From Curtobacterium sp. VKM Ac-1376 (GTDB taxonomy: Bacteria > Actinomycetota > Actinomycetes > Actinomycetales > Microbacteriaceae), in NCBI RefSeq assembly GCF_015351025.1, contig NZ_JADKRV010000006.1, positions 62,001 through 126,000 on the forward strand: 64,000 nt of DNA. Reading direction: 5' to 3'. This document shows, piece after piece, positions 36,810 through 44,638 of this stretch. Within the stretch, counting starts at the first letter, position 1, and the number at the start of each line of letters is the position of its first letter. The position numbers and the translations under genes were made by a program. The notes beneath the pieces were generated by a model. It was not told the DNA's origin. It was given only the letters and a program-made list of their open reading frames with translations, and searched no databases.

Positions 36810-37409
36810 ATGCTCGAGAGCACCGGACGGCCACGCATCGGCGTGATGGGTGGCACGTTCGACCCCATCCACCACGGGCACCTGGTCGCGGCGTCGGAGG
36901 TGGCACGGGCGTTCGACCTCGACGAGGTCGTGTTCGTCCCCACCGGTCAGCCGTACATGAAGTCCGACGTCACCGACGCCGAGCACCGGTACCTGATGAC
37001 CGTCATCGCCACCGCGTCGAACCCGATGTTCACGGTGAGCCGCGTCGACATCGATCGTCCGGGTCCGACCTACACGGTCGACACGCTGCGCGACCTGCAT
37101 GAACAGCGACCGGATGCCCAGCTCGTCTTCATCTCCGGCGCAGACGCCGTTCAGCAGATCGTCGACTGGAAAGACCATGATGGTCTCTGGGACCTCGCGC
37201 ACTTCGTCGCCGTGACGCGTCCGGGACACGCGCTGAGCATCACCGGATTACCCGAACGAGACGTAAGCTTGCTCGAAGTCCCCGCGCTGGCCATATCGTC
37301 GACGGATTGCCGTGACCGGGTGAGACGAGGGTTCCCCGTCTGGTACCTGGTCCCCGACGGCGTCGTCCAGTACATCTCCAAGCACCATCTGTATCGGAGC
37401 GTTGCATGA
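36810..37409 (+). CDS. nadD: Nicotinate-nucleotide adenylyltransferase
   Basis: 199 aa nucleotidyltransferase. [15 protein letters not shown] (nucleotide motif, residues 12-25), [14 protein letters not shown] and the [10 protein letters not shown] motif (the ISSTxxR family signature) are present. It makes deamido-NAD from NaMN and ATP. The annotated ATG adds nine residues before the core; no better site is visible. The stop overlaps the next gene as ATGA. Confidence 0.96.
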   Translation: MLESTGRPRIGVMGGTFDPIHHGHLVAASEVARAFDLDEVVFVPTGQPYMKSDVTDAEHRYLMTVIATASNPMFTVSRVDIDRPGPTYTVDTLRDLHEQRPDAQLVFISGADAVQQIVDWKDHDGLWDLAHFVAVTRPGHALSITGLPERDVSLLEVPALAISSTDCRDRVRRGFPVWYLVPDGVVQYISKHHLYRSVA

Positions 37410-38872
37410 GTTCGTCCGACGCGCAGCCGCCCCTGTCGCGGCGCCAGGCGCGCGAGCGGGAGCGTGCCGCCGCGGCCGGTTCGCAGCCCGCGACGCCGCC
37501 CCCGACCGTCGTCGCGCCCGAGGACCCCGGTGAGTCCCGTCGTCGCCCCGGGTCGCACGTGGCCCCGGCCCCGGACGGACCGGCCCAGGCATCCGTGCCG
37601 GTCTCGGCACAGTCCGCACCGACGTCGGCGCAGTCCGTCCCGGTGTCGGCACCCGCAGCCGGTGTCCCGTCCTTCCCGCCGGCGTCCGCGACCGAGATCG
37701 TCCCCGGCAGCGGTGGCCTGACCCGTCGGCAGATCCGCCAGCTCCGGGCCGCCGAGCGGCAGACCGGTCTGCCGGTCCCGCTGCAGAACCCGACGCCGCA
37801 GTCGTCCGACCGCACCGTCGAGGACGTCATCGAGTCGGTCGACACGATCGATCCGTCCAGCGCCCCCGATGCAGACCGGCAGCCGACGGTCACAGCCGAG
37901 CCGGAGCCCGTCACCGTCCTCGACCAGGCCGCGGTCGCCCAGGCCACCGAGGCCGACGGCTCGCCGGACGCCCTCGAGCCCCTGGACGAGGCCGCCGCGC
38001 ACGCCGAGGAACCCCGCCGTCACCGCTCGACCTGGTCGCCGCCGGCCGACACCGCGCAGCCCGAGGCGGTCGAGGCCGACGCCGTCGTCCCAGCCACCGA
38101 AGTCGCTGTGGACGAGGCCGTCGAAGCCCGCGCCGATGACGCCCGTGCTGACGGAACCCATGGGAACGCGGACACGAGCGCGCCCGCTGCGGCCGAGCGG
38201 CAGCCCGTGGTCAGCCCGGTGCCGATCGCGCCGAGTGCCGAGGCTGCGACCCCTGCCGTGTTCCCGCTCTCGCTGGACGCCGAGGACGACGACACCAACG
38301 AGGTCCCGTTGCCCGAGCCGGCAACCGCCGCACCGAAGGTACCCGCCTCCTTCCAGCGTCCGTCCGAACCGAAGCCGATGACGACGGCGTTCGAACCGCC
38401 CGTCGGGCACTGGTCGCAGCAGGCGCACGACTCGAACGACTCCGAGGTGCACGACGAGGAGACCGGCGCGCGCCGGATCGCCGTGACCAACACGAACGCG
38501 ATCATCTTGCCGAACTCCGCCCTGGCCGACCCCACCGGGGCGCTCAACGCGACGGGCGAGGTGATCCTGACCGGATCGATCGACCTGCCGGCGTCGCTGT
38601 CCTCGACCGGGTCGCACCGTCCGATCGACGGTGCCGAGGTCGACCGCCTGCTCGAGCAGCAGGACGAGCAGCCCGAGACCGACGCCAGCCCCGTCCGTGC
38701 GAGCCGTGCAGTGTCGAGCCACACGTCGACCCGGCAGGTGGTGCTCGCCGCGGCGAAGCCCAAGGAGTCGCGTACGCCGCTCATCCTCGGCGTAACGGTC
38801 GGCGCGGTCGGGCTGGCAGCGGCCGGCGTCATCATCACCGCACTGCTCACCACCCACGCGTTCGGCGGCTGA
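37406..38872 (+). CDS. Long disordered single-helix membrane protein between nadD and rsfS
   Basis: 488 aa. Nearly all of it is low-complexity Ala/Pro/Glu/Asp/Ser, with basic patches [10 protein letters not shown] near the start and [16 protein letters not shown] near residue 110. A short ordered-looking block ([17 protein letters not shown]) and a Ser/Thr-rich segment precede one C-terminal membrane helix (about 458-484), so the protein is probably tail-anchored with its bulk in the cytosol. Translation is coupled to nadD. I do not recognise a function; the two basic motifs and the helix are the only features likely to be conserved. Confidence 0.8.
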   Translation: MSSSDAQPPLSRRQARERERAAAAGSQPATPPPTVVAPEDPGESRRRPGSHVAPAPDGPAQASVPVSAQSAPTSAQSVPVSAPAAGVPSFPPASATEIVPGSGGLTRRQIRQLRAAERQTGLPVPLQNPTPQSSDRTVEDVIESVDTIDPSSAPDADRQPTVTAEPEPVTVLDQAAVAQATEADGSPDALEPLDEAAAHAEEPRRHRSTWSPPADTAQPEAVEADAVVPATEVAVDEAVEARADDARADGTHGNADTSAPAAAERQPVVSPVPIAPSAEAATPAVFPLSLDAEDDDTNEVPLPEPATAAPKVPASFQRPSEPKPMTTAFEPPVGHWSQQAHDSNDSEVHDEETGARRIAVTNTNAIILPNSALADPTGALNATGEVILTGSIDLPASLSSTGSHRPIDGAEVDRLLEQQDEQPETDASPVRASRAVSSHTSTRQVVLAAAKPKESRTPLILGVTVGAVGLAAAGVIITALLTTHAFGG

Positions 38873-38901
38873 CCGCTGGCGTCCCCGACGTCCGATCCCG
38901 G

Positions 38902-38940
38902 CACCCCGCCGACGCTGGCCTGGCCGCTGTCGGCGGGGTG
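38902..38940 (+). terminator. 12-bp perfect stem before rsfS
   Basis: CACCCCGCCGAC pairs with GTCGGCGGGGTG; the loop contains GGCC inverted repeats. It separates the 488-aa gene from rsfS. TATGAT (38944-38949), immediately after, is a good -10 for rsfS. Confidence 0.65.
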
Positions 38941-39003
38941 GCTTATGATCGTGACCCATCAAGCGAACCGGCTGCCTGCCGGTTCGACGACCGGAAGGAA
39001 TCC

Positions 39004-39378
39004 GTGACCGCCTCCACTCGCGCACTGGAACTCGTGCAGGCCGCAGCACTCGCGGCCGACGCCAAGCAGGCCGAGGACCTCGTCGCTCTCGACGTGACCG
39101 GGCCGTTGCAGCTCACGGACGTGTTCCTGCTCGCAACCGGTCGGAACGAGCGCAACGTGCAGTCCATCGCCGATGCCGTCGAGGAACGCCTCCTCGAACT
39201 CGGCGCCAAGACGCTCCGCCGGGAAGGCCGGGCCGAGGGCCGCTGGGTCCTCATCGACTTCGGTGACGTCATCGTGCACGTGTTCCACGACGAAGACCGT
39301 CAGTACTACTCGCTCGAGCGCCTGTGGGCCGACTGCCCGGCGATCCCGCTCGAGCTCCCGGTGGACCACCCCGCCTGA
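39004..39378 (+). CDS. rsfS: Ribosome silencing factor RsfS
   Basis: 124 aa. The Iojap/RsfS fold is clear: KQAEDLVALDVTGPLQLTDVFLLATGRNERNVQSIADAVEE and EGRWVLIDFGDVIVHVFHDEDRQYYSLERLW. It binds L14 and blocks subunit joining under poor growth. GTG start with AAGGAA upstream; the open frame before it is not family sequence. Confidence 0.95.
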   Translation: MTASTRALELVQAAALAADAKQAEDLVALDVTGPLQLTDVFLLATGRNERNVQSIADAVEERLLELGAKTLRREGRAEGRWVLIDFGDVIVHVFHDEDRQYYSLERLWADCPAIPLELPVDHPA

Positions 39379-39486
39379 TCAGCGACGCGCCCGGGTGACG
39401 GCTTCGATTTCGTCTCCCGGCGTTCGCGTGGTGTACGCTTCTATGGTGCCTCCGGGGAACCGGTCGGTACGAAAGTGCAAGAGTCT

Positions 39487-39562
39487 GGGTCTGTGGCGCA
39501 GCTGGTAGCGCACCTGCATGGCATGCAGGGGGTCAGGGGTTCGAGTCCCCTCAGATCCACCA
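39487..39562 (+). tRNA. tRNA-Ala (anticodon GGC), CCA encoded
   Basis: 76 nt with all four arms. Acceptor stem GGGTCTG pairs with CAGATCC (one G.T); anticodon stem CCTGC/GCAGG encloses loop ATGGCAT, giving anticodon GGC for GCC alanine codons; T-arm is AGGGGTTCGAGTCCCCT. The genome encodes the 3' CCA. A terminator follows within 5 nt. Confidence 0.95.
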
Positions 39563-39566
39563 ACAA

Positions 39567-39597
39567 CCCCCGTCGTTCCTCGGAACGGCGGGGGTTT
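39567..39597 (+). terminator. Terminator after tRNA-Ala
   Basis: CCCCCGTCGTTCC pairs with GGAACGGCGGGGG (one wobble), followed by TTT. Confidence 0.8.
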
Positions 39598-39641
39598 CGT
39601 CGTTCGTGCAGCAGGGCGCAGCCGCCCGATACGCTGAGTGC

Positions 39642-40565
39642 ATGAGCAACGACGCCCCGCTGTCCGGGTCCCCGATGACGATCGCCTCCGCCGGGTACAC
39701 GGCCGACATCGCCACCGTCGGCGCGACGCTGCGGACGCTCCGCCACGACGGTCGTGACCTGGTCGTGCCGTTCGACGCCGACGAGGTCCGCCCGGTCTTC
39801 CGCGGTGCCGTGCTGGCGCCGTGGCCGAACCGCGTCGTCGACGGCGAGTACACCTTCGGCGGCGTCGACCACGAACTCGCCCTCACCGAACCGGCACGGC
39901 ACCACGCCCTGCACGGCCTCGTCGCGTGGACGGACTTCCGGGTCGAGGCGCAGGAGTCCGACCGGGTGGTGCTCGGCACGACCGTCCAGGCGCAGCAGGG
40001 CTACCCGTACCGCGTCGAGGTCACCGTGGAGTACCGCCTCGGCGCCGAGGGGCTGCACACGACGATCACGGGCACGAACACCGGTGCGGAGGACGCCCCG
40101 TGGGGGACCGGCCCGCACCCGTACCTCGTCGCGGGCGCCGGCACGGTCGACGACTGGACCCTCAGCCTGCCCGCCGCCCAGGTGCTCGAGGTGACGCCGG
40201 ACCGGCTGATCCCGACCGACCTGGTCCCCGTGCACGACGAGTTCGACCTGCGGACGCCGACGCTGATCGGTGACCGGTTCATCGACCACGCCTTCACCGG
40301 ATTCGACCGCGACACCGCCGGTCTCGCCACCATCGCGGTCACGGCGGCGGACGGTCACGGCGTCCGTGCGACCTTCGGCCCGGAGTGCGGTTGGGCCCAG
40401 GTGCACACGGCGGACCACGTCGTGCCCGAGTACCACCGCGCGGGTCTCGCCGTCGAGCCGATGACGTGCGCGCCGGACGCCTTCAACGACGGCGAGGCCC
40501 GCGGCCTCGTGGTGCTCGCCCCGGGCGCCGCGCACGCCGCCGCATGGACGATCGCCGCGATCTGA
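39642..40565 (+). CDS. Aldose 1-epimerase family protein
   Basis: 307 aa, galactose-mutarotase superfamily (YihR/GalM-like). RTLRHDGRDLVVPF, LAPWPNRVVDGEYTFGG, HALHGLVAW, WGTGPHPYL (His acting as acid) and VEPMTCAPDAFND (Glu base) line the active site. It interconverts sugar anomers. ATG 39642 fits homologues; TACGCT lies 6 nt before it, indicating a leaderless message. Its last 22 nt overlap the start of pabB, so pabB may be translated from the same mRNA. Substrate unknown. Confidence 0.9.
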   Translation: MSNDAPLSGSPMTIASAGYTADIATVGATLRTLRHDGRDLVVPFDADEVRPVFRGAVLAPWPNRVVDGEYTFGGVDHELALTEPARHHALHGLVAWTDFRVEAQESDRVVLGTTVQAQQGYPYRVEVTVEYRLGAEGLHTTITGTNTGAEDAPWGTGPHPYLVAGAGTVDDWTLSLPAAQVLEVTPDRLIPTDLVPVHDEFDLRTPTLIGDRFIDHAFTGFDRDTAGLATIAVTAADGHGVRATFGPECGWAQVHTADHVVPEYHRAGLAVEPMTCAPDAFNDGEARGLVVLAPGAAHAAAWTIAAI

Positions 40566-42064
40566 CCGGCTCGGTCCCCGGCGTCCGCGTCGCGGTCCGC
40601 CGCCTCGATGCGGTGCCGGACCTCGCCGCGTTCGCCACGGCGGCCGGGTCCGACCTGGTCTGGCTCGACTCTGGCCTGCCCGAGGGTTCGCCGATCGCCG
40701 CCCGACCGCGGGCACGGTGGTCGCTGCTGGCCTGGACGGACGGGCCCTTCGCCGCCCGGTTCCGCCACCAGGACCGCCGCGCACACCTGACGGTCGGGGA
40801 ACCCGCCGTCGGCTGGTTCGGCCGCGCCCGTGTCGAGGACCGTCCGGCCTTCGCGGTGCTGGCGGACCTGCTCGACCGCACGCCGCGCTCGCCCGAACCG
40901 GTCGCAGGGTGCGGGTTCGCGCTCGGCTGGGTCGGGTTCCTCGGGTACGAGCTCGGCCGCGAGTCCGGTGGGCCAGACCGCACGGCCGACGGACACGCCG
41001 ACGCCGACCTGCGGTTCGTCGACCGCGCGGTCGTCGTCGACCACGCTGGCGGTGGCGCCTGGGCGCTCGCGCTCGTCGCCGACACGGAACCGGCTGCCAG
41101 CGCGCGGAACCGCGCGTGGCTCGAGACGGTGCGCGACCCCGCGACGTGGGCCGGCGCCCCGGACGCGGCCACGGTCCTCCCGGCCGGGGTGTCCCCGGCG
41201 ACCGGACGCGTGTCGCGTGCCGCCCACGAGCGTGCGGTCGATGCGTGCCGCGCCGAGATCCGCGAGGGCAACGCGTTCCAGGTCTGCCTCACCACCGCCT
41301 TCGCGGTCGGACGGGAGGCCCGGGGCGGCTCCGGTACGGACCCGTACCTTCACGAGTACCTGCGGATGCGTGCCGCGGACCCCGTCCCGTTCGGCGCGTA
41401 CCTGCGGCTCGGCCCGCTGCGCGTGGCGAGCCGGTCGCCGGAGCGGTTCCTGCGGATCGACGCGGCCGGGAGCGTGCTGGCGGAGCCGATCAAGGGCACG
41501 CGACGACGGCTCGCGGACGCCGCTGCGGACGCGGTCGTGCGGGACGAGCTCGCGGTGAGTGCGAAGGACCGCGCGGAGAACGTGATGATCGTCGACCTGC
41601 TGCGGAACGACCTGCTGCGGACGGCCGTGCCGGGCTCGGTGCACATCGAGCGGCTGTGCGAGGTCGAGACCTACGCGAGTGTGCACCAGCTGGTGTCGAC
41701 GATCGGCGCGGTGCTGCCGGCTGGCACGTCGCGGGCGGACGTCGTGCATGCGTCCTTCCCGCCGGGATCGATGTCCGGCGCGCCGAAGATCAGCGCCATG
41801 GGGATCGCGGACCGGCTCGAGGGGGCGCCGCGCGGGGTGTACTCGGGGGTGATCGGGTACTTCTCGGCGAGCGGGGCGGTCGACCTGTCGGTGGCGATCC
41901 GTACCCTCGTGACGGTGCTCGACGGGGCGGGGAGTGTTCGTTCGCGCATGCTCGGGGCCGGGGGAGCGGTGACGTGGTCCTCGGTGGCGGCGGACGAGGC
42001 GGACGAGGTCGAGACGAAGACCCGGTCGGTGCTCGGTGGCCTCGGCGCGGTCGCGTCCTGGTGA
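40544..42064 (+). CDS. pabB: Aminodeoxychorismate synthase component I
   Basis: 506 aa chorismate-binding enzyme. The N-terminal TrpE_N-like domain (GCGFALGWVGFLGYELGRE) is followed by the catalytic domain with GNAFQVCLTT, PIKGTRRR, SAKDRAENVMIVDLLRNDL and PGSMSGAPKISAM, the PabB/TrpE active-site motifs. It makes 4-amino-4-deoxychorismate for folate synthesis. No amidotransferase (PabA) domain is fused and none is seen in the window. The start at 40544 is tentative because the gene overlaps the epimerase. Confidence 0.9.
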   Translation: MDDRRDLTGSVPGVRVAVRRLDAVPDLAAFATAAGSDLVWLDSGLPEGSPIAARPRARWSLLAWTDGPFAARFRHQDRRAHLTVGEPAVGWFGRARVEDRPAFAVLADLLDRTPRSPEPVAGCGFALGWVGFLGYELGRESGGPDRTADGHADADLRFVDRAVVVDHAGGGAWALALVADTEPAASARNRAWLETVRDPATWAGAPDAATVLPAGVSPATGRVSRAAHERAVDACRAEIREGNAFQVCLTTAFAVGREARGGSGTDPYLHEYLRMRAADPVPFGAYLRLGPLRVASRSPERFLRIDAAGSVLAEPIKGTRRRLADAAADAVVRDELAVSAKDRAENVMIVDLLRNDLLRTAVPGSVHIERLCEVETYASVHQLVSTIGAVLPAGTSRADVVHASFPPGSMSGAPKISAMGIADRLEGAPRGVYSGVIGYFSASGAVDLSVAIRTLVTVLDGAGSVRSRMLGAGGAVTWSSVAADEADEVETKTRSVLGGLGAVASW

Positions 42065-42070
42065 GCTGAC

Positions 42071-42084
42071 CGAACACGTGTTCG
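42071..42084. promoter_or_regulatory. SOS (LexA) box 1 upstream of imuA'
   Basis: CGAACACGTGTTCG is a perfect palindrome matching the actinobacterial/Gram-positive LexA consensus CGAACnnnnGTTCG. It lies 7 nt after the pabB stop. Confidence 0.8.
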
Positions 42085-42113
42085 ACCCGACTGTCCACGG
42101 ATGTCGGACGCGA

Positions 42114-42145
42114 TTGACATCATCGAACACATGTTCGAATATGAG
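42114..42145 (+). promoter_or_regulatory. imuA' promoter with SOS box 2
   Basis: TTGACA (42114-42119) is a consensus -35. The perfect palindrome TCGAACACATGTTCGA (42123-42138) sits between it and the AT-rich -10 region (GAATATGAG, 42137-42145). LexA bound here would block polymerase directly. Confidence 0.85.
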
Positions 42146-42148
42146 GGC

Positions 42149-42958
42149 ATGCAGACGGCGACGGCACTCCGGTCGGCCGCTCCGGATCGGGGTGGGCGGA
42201 GCGGTGCTGCACGCGGAGCCGGCGGCGGTGCCCGTCGCGGGACCGACCACCTCGGGGACGCTCGTGCGGCGTTGGACCGCATCACGTCCCTGCGGTCGCG
42301 GGTCGCCGACATGGAGTCCACCCGTGTCGACACCGCCGGGCTCCCCACGGCCGCCGCGTTGGAACCCCTGCTGCCGGGTGGCGCGATCCGGGCCGGCGGC
42401 ACCTACGCCGTGCCCGAGTCGGTGCTGCTCGCGATGACCATGCTGCAGGCGGCCTCGGCGGCCGGGGCGTGGTGTGCGGTCGTCGGGGTGCCGTCCTTCG
42501 GGGTCGAGGCCGCGGTGGCGGCGGGGATCGATCTCGAACGACTCGTGCTCGTCCCCGATCCGGGCGACCAGTGGCTCGCGGTGACGGCGGCGATGGCCGA
42601 CGTCGCCCAGGTCGTCCTCACCCGACCCCTCGGCCGGGTCGTCCCCGGCGACGTTGCACGGCTGTCGGCCCGGCTGCGGCAGCGTGGCGGGGCGCTCGTC
42701 GCGCTCGGTTCCTGGCCGGGAGCGGACGTCACACTGCGCGTCACGTCGTCGACGTGGAGCGGCATCGGGCAGGGGCACGGGCACCTGACGGAGCGCCGAG
42801 CCACCGTGACCGCGACCGGTCGGGCCGGAGCCACGCGTCCGGCGACCGCCGAGCTGCTCCTGCCGGCGGCGGACGGCACGGTCCGTGCAGCGACCCCGCT
42901 GGCGACGGTGGGATCCGGGGACACCCGCGTGCTGCGGCCCGTGGCGGTGGCGTCGTGA
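42149..42958 (+). CDS. imuA': ImuA' (RecA-like accessory protein of the mutasome)
   Basis: 269 aa. Its core (PLLPGGAIRAGGTYAVPESVLLAMTMLQAASAAGAWCAVVGVPSFG) is the RecA-like fold of actinobacterial ImuA', without an intact Walker A. I chose ATG 42149 rather than an in-frame ATG at 42101, because the LexA box and -35 lie between them and must be upstream of the coding start. The stop overlaps imuB as GTGA. Together with ImuB and DnaE2 it forms the damage-inducible mutagenesis complex known from mycobacteria. Confidence 0.88.
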   Translation: MQTATALRSAAPDRGGRSGAARGAGGGARRGTDHLGDARAALDRITSLRSRVADMESTRVDTAGLPTAAALEPLLPGGAIRAGGTYAVPESVLLAMTMLQAASAAGAWCAVVGVPSFGVEAAVAAGIDLERLVLVPDPGDQWLAVTAAMADVAQVVLTRPLGRVVPGDVARLSARLRQRGGALVALGSWPGADVTLRVTSSTWSGIGQGHGHLTERRATVTATGRAGATRPATAELLLPAADGTVRAATPLATVGSGDTRVLRPVAVAS

Positions 42959-44592
42959 TCGCCCCGGGCCGCGTCCGTGCCGACGCGATCACCCGTGGTG
43001 CGGCGTTGCCCGAACCACCGCCGACCCGGACCATCGTGCTGTGGTGCCCGGACTGGCCGGTCATCGCGGCGGCCCGCGCGGCCGGGACCCCGCCGGAGCA
43101 GCCCCTCGCCCTGGTCGCGAAGGGACTGGTGTTCGCCAGTTCCGCCTCGGCCCGGCAGCAGGGCGTCGCTCGGGGCCTCCGCGTGCGCGAGGCACAGGCA
43201 CGCTGCCCCGAGCTGGTCGTGCAGCCCTACGACGACGCGCTCGACCACCGCGCGTTCGAGCCCGTCATCCGTGCGGTCGAGGCAGCGGTCCCCGGGGTCG
43301 AGGTCCTGCGTCCGGGCACCCTCGCCCTGCGCGCCCGCGGCCCGGCCCGGTACTACGGGGGCGAACGGGCCGCGGCGGCGACCCTCGCCGGGATCGCGGC
43401 TGACCACGGCGCCCCCGCGGTGCGGGCCGGGGTGGCCGACACACCGTTCGCGGCGGAGCAGGCGGCGCGGGCCCGTCCGGTGCGTCCCGGTGAACGGGTG
43501 CGACTCGTGCCGGTCGGCGGATCCTCGGACTTCCTCGCACAGCTGCCGCTCGGCGTCCTCGGTGACCCCGACCTCGCGACGGTGCTCGACCGGCTCGGCA
43601 TCACCACGCTCGGCGAGTTCGCGTCGCTCGGTGATGAGCAGGTGCGCGAACGGTTCGGCATCGCCGGAGCGTTCCTGCACCGGCTGGCGGGTGGCCGCGA
43701 CCCGCGGGAGATCTCGGCGCGGGAGATCCCGCCGGAACTCCGGATCGAGGCGTCGTTCGAACCACCGCTCGACCGGGCCGACCAGATCGCGTTCGCGTTC
43801 CGGCGGTCCGCCGACGACTTCGCCGAGCGGCTCCGTGCCGCGGGGCTCGTGGCGACGACCATCCGGGTGGGCATCCTCGACGAGCGGGACATCCTGCTCG
43901 AACGGACGTGGGCGCACCCGCGCTGGTTCGACGCGGCCGACGTGGTCGACCGGGTGCGCTGGCAGCTCGCCGGCGGGGTGGACCCGACCGGGCTCGAGGC
44001 GCCGGTCATCGCGGTCGTGCTCGAGCCGGTCGCCGTCGACGACATGGCGAACCACGAGCGTGGCCTGTGGGGTTCCGGCCCGGACGAGCGCGTGCACCAC
44101 GGGCTCGCCCGGATCCAGGGCATGGTCGGGCACGACGGTGTGGTGAGCCCCCGCGTCGGCGGTGGCCGCACCCTGTCGGAGCGTGTGGTGCTCGTGCCGT
44201 GGGGCGACGCGCCTCCCGGCGGGGAGCGCGCCCTGGCGACCGTCCGCGACCGTCCGTGGCCCGGAAAGCTGCCCGGCCCGCCGCCCGCCACGGTGCTCGA
44301 GCGACCCCGACCCGTCGACGTGGTCGCCGCCAGCGGCGAGAGCGTCGACGTCGATGAGCGCGGCGTGCTGTCCGGCGTGCCCGAACGGTTCCGTGCCGAG
44401 GGCGACCGGGGCGACCGGGGCGGCGGGTTCGCCGCCGTCACGGCCTGGGCAGGTCCGTGGCCGCTCGTCGTGCGCTGGTGGGAGTCCGGCGGCCGACGCC
44501 TGCACCGACTGCAGCTCGTCGATGCCGAGGGGCGTGCCTGGTACCTGGTCCTGGCGGACCACCGGTGGTGGGCCGAGGCGGTCGCGACGTGA
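42955..44592 (+). CDS. imuB: ImuB (inactive Y-family polymerase homologue)
   Basis: 545 aa. Y-family fold: TIVLWCPDWPVIAA at the N-terminus, ASSASARQQGVARGLRVREAQARCPEL (finger region), palm GVEVLRPGTLALRARGPARYYGGE. The catalytic carboxylates are absent: the SxDE position reads RPGTL, so it should not polymerise. Little-finger and C-terminal regions (RIQGMVGHDGVVSPRVGGGRTLSERVVLVPWGD) match ImuB. Family role: scaffold linking DnaE2 to the beta clamp. GTG start overlapping imuA' stop. I could not identify a canonical clamp-binding motif with certainty. Confidence 0.9.
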   Translation: MIAPGRVRADAITRGAALPEPPPTRTIVLWCPDWPVIAAARAAGTPPEQPLALVAKGLVFASSASARQQGVARGLRVREAQARCPELVVQPYDDALDHRAFEPVIRAVEAAVPGVEVLRPGTLALRARGPARYYGGERAAAATLAGIAADHGAPAVRAGVADTPFAAEQAARARPVRPGERVRLVPVGGSSDFLAQLPLGVLGDPDLATVLDRLGITTLGEFASLGDEQVRERFGIAGAFLHRLAGGRDPREISAREIPPELRIEASFEPPLDRADQIAFAFRRSADDFAERLRAAGLVATTIRVGILDERDILLERTWAHPRWFDAADVVDRVRWQLAGGVDPTGLEAPVIAVVLEPVAVDDMANHERGLWGSGPDERVHHGLARIQGMVGHDGVVSPRVGGGRTLSERVVLVPWGDAPPGGERALATVRDRPWPGKLPGPPPATVLERPRPVDVVAASGESVDVDERGVLSGVPERFRAEGDRGDRGGGFAAVTAWAGPWPLVVRWWESGGRRLHRLQLVDAEGRAWYLVLADHRWWAEAVAT

Positions 44593-44638
44593 ACCAGACC
44601 ACCACCACCACCACCAGCAACAGCAGGAGCGTGCCCTG

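Noticed and set aside
44593-44638. Small ORF in the ACC-repeat gap before dnaE2
   Set aside because: Too short, repetitive and without its own start signals; treated as an intercistronic gap.
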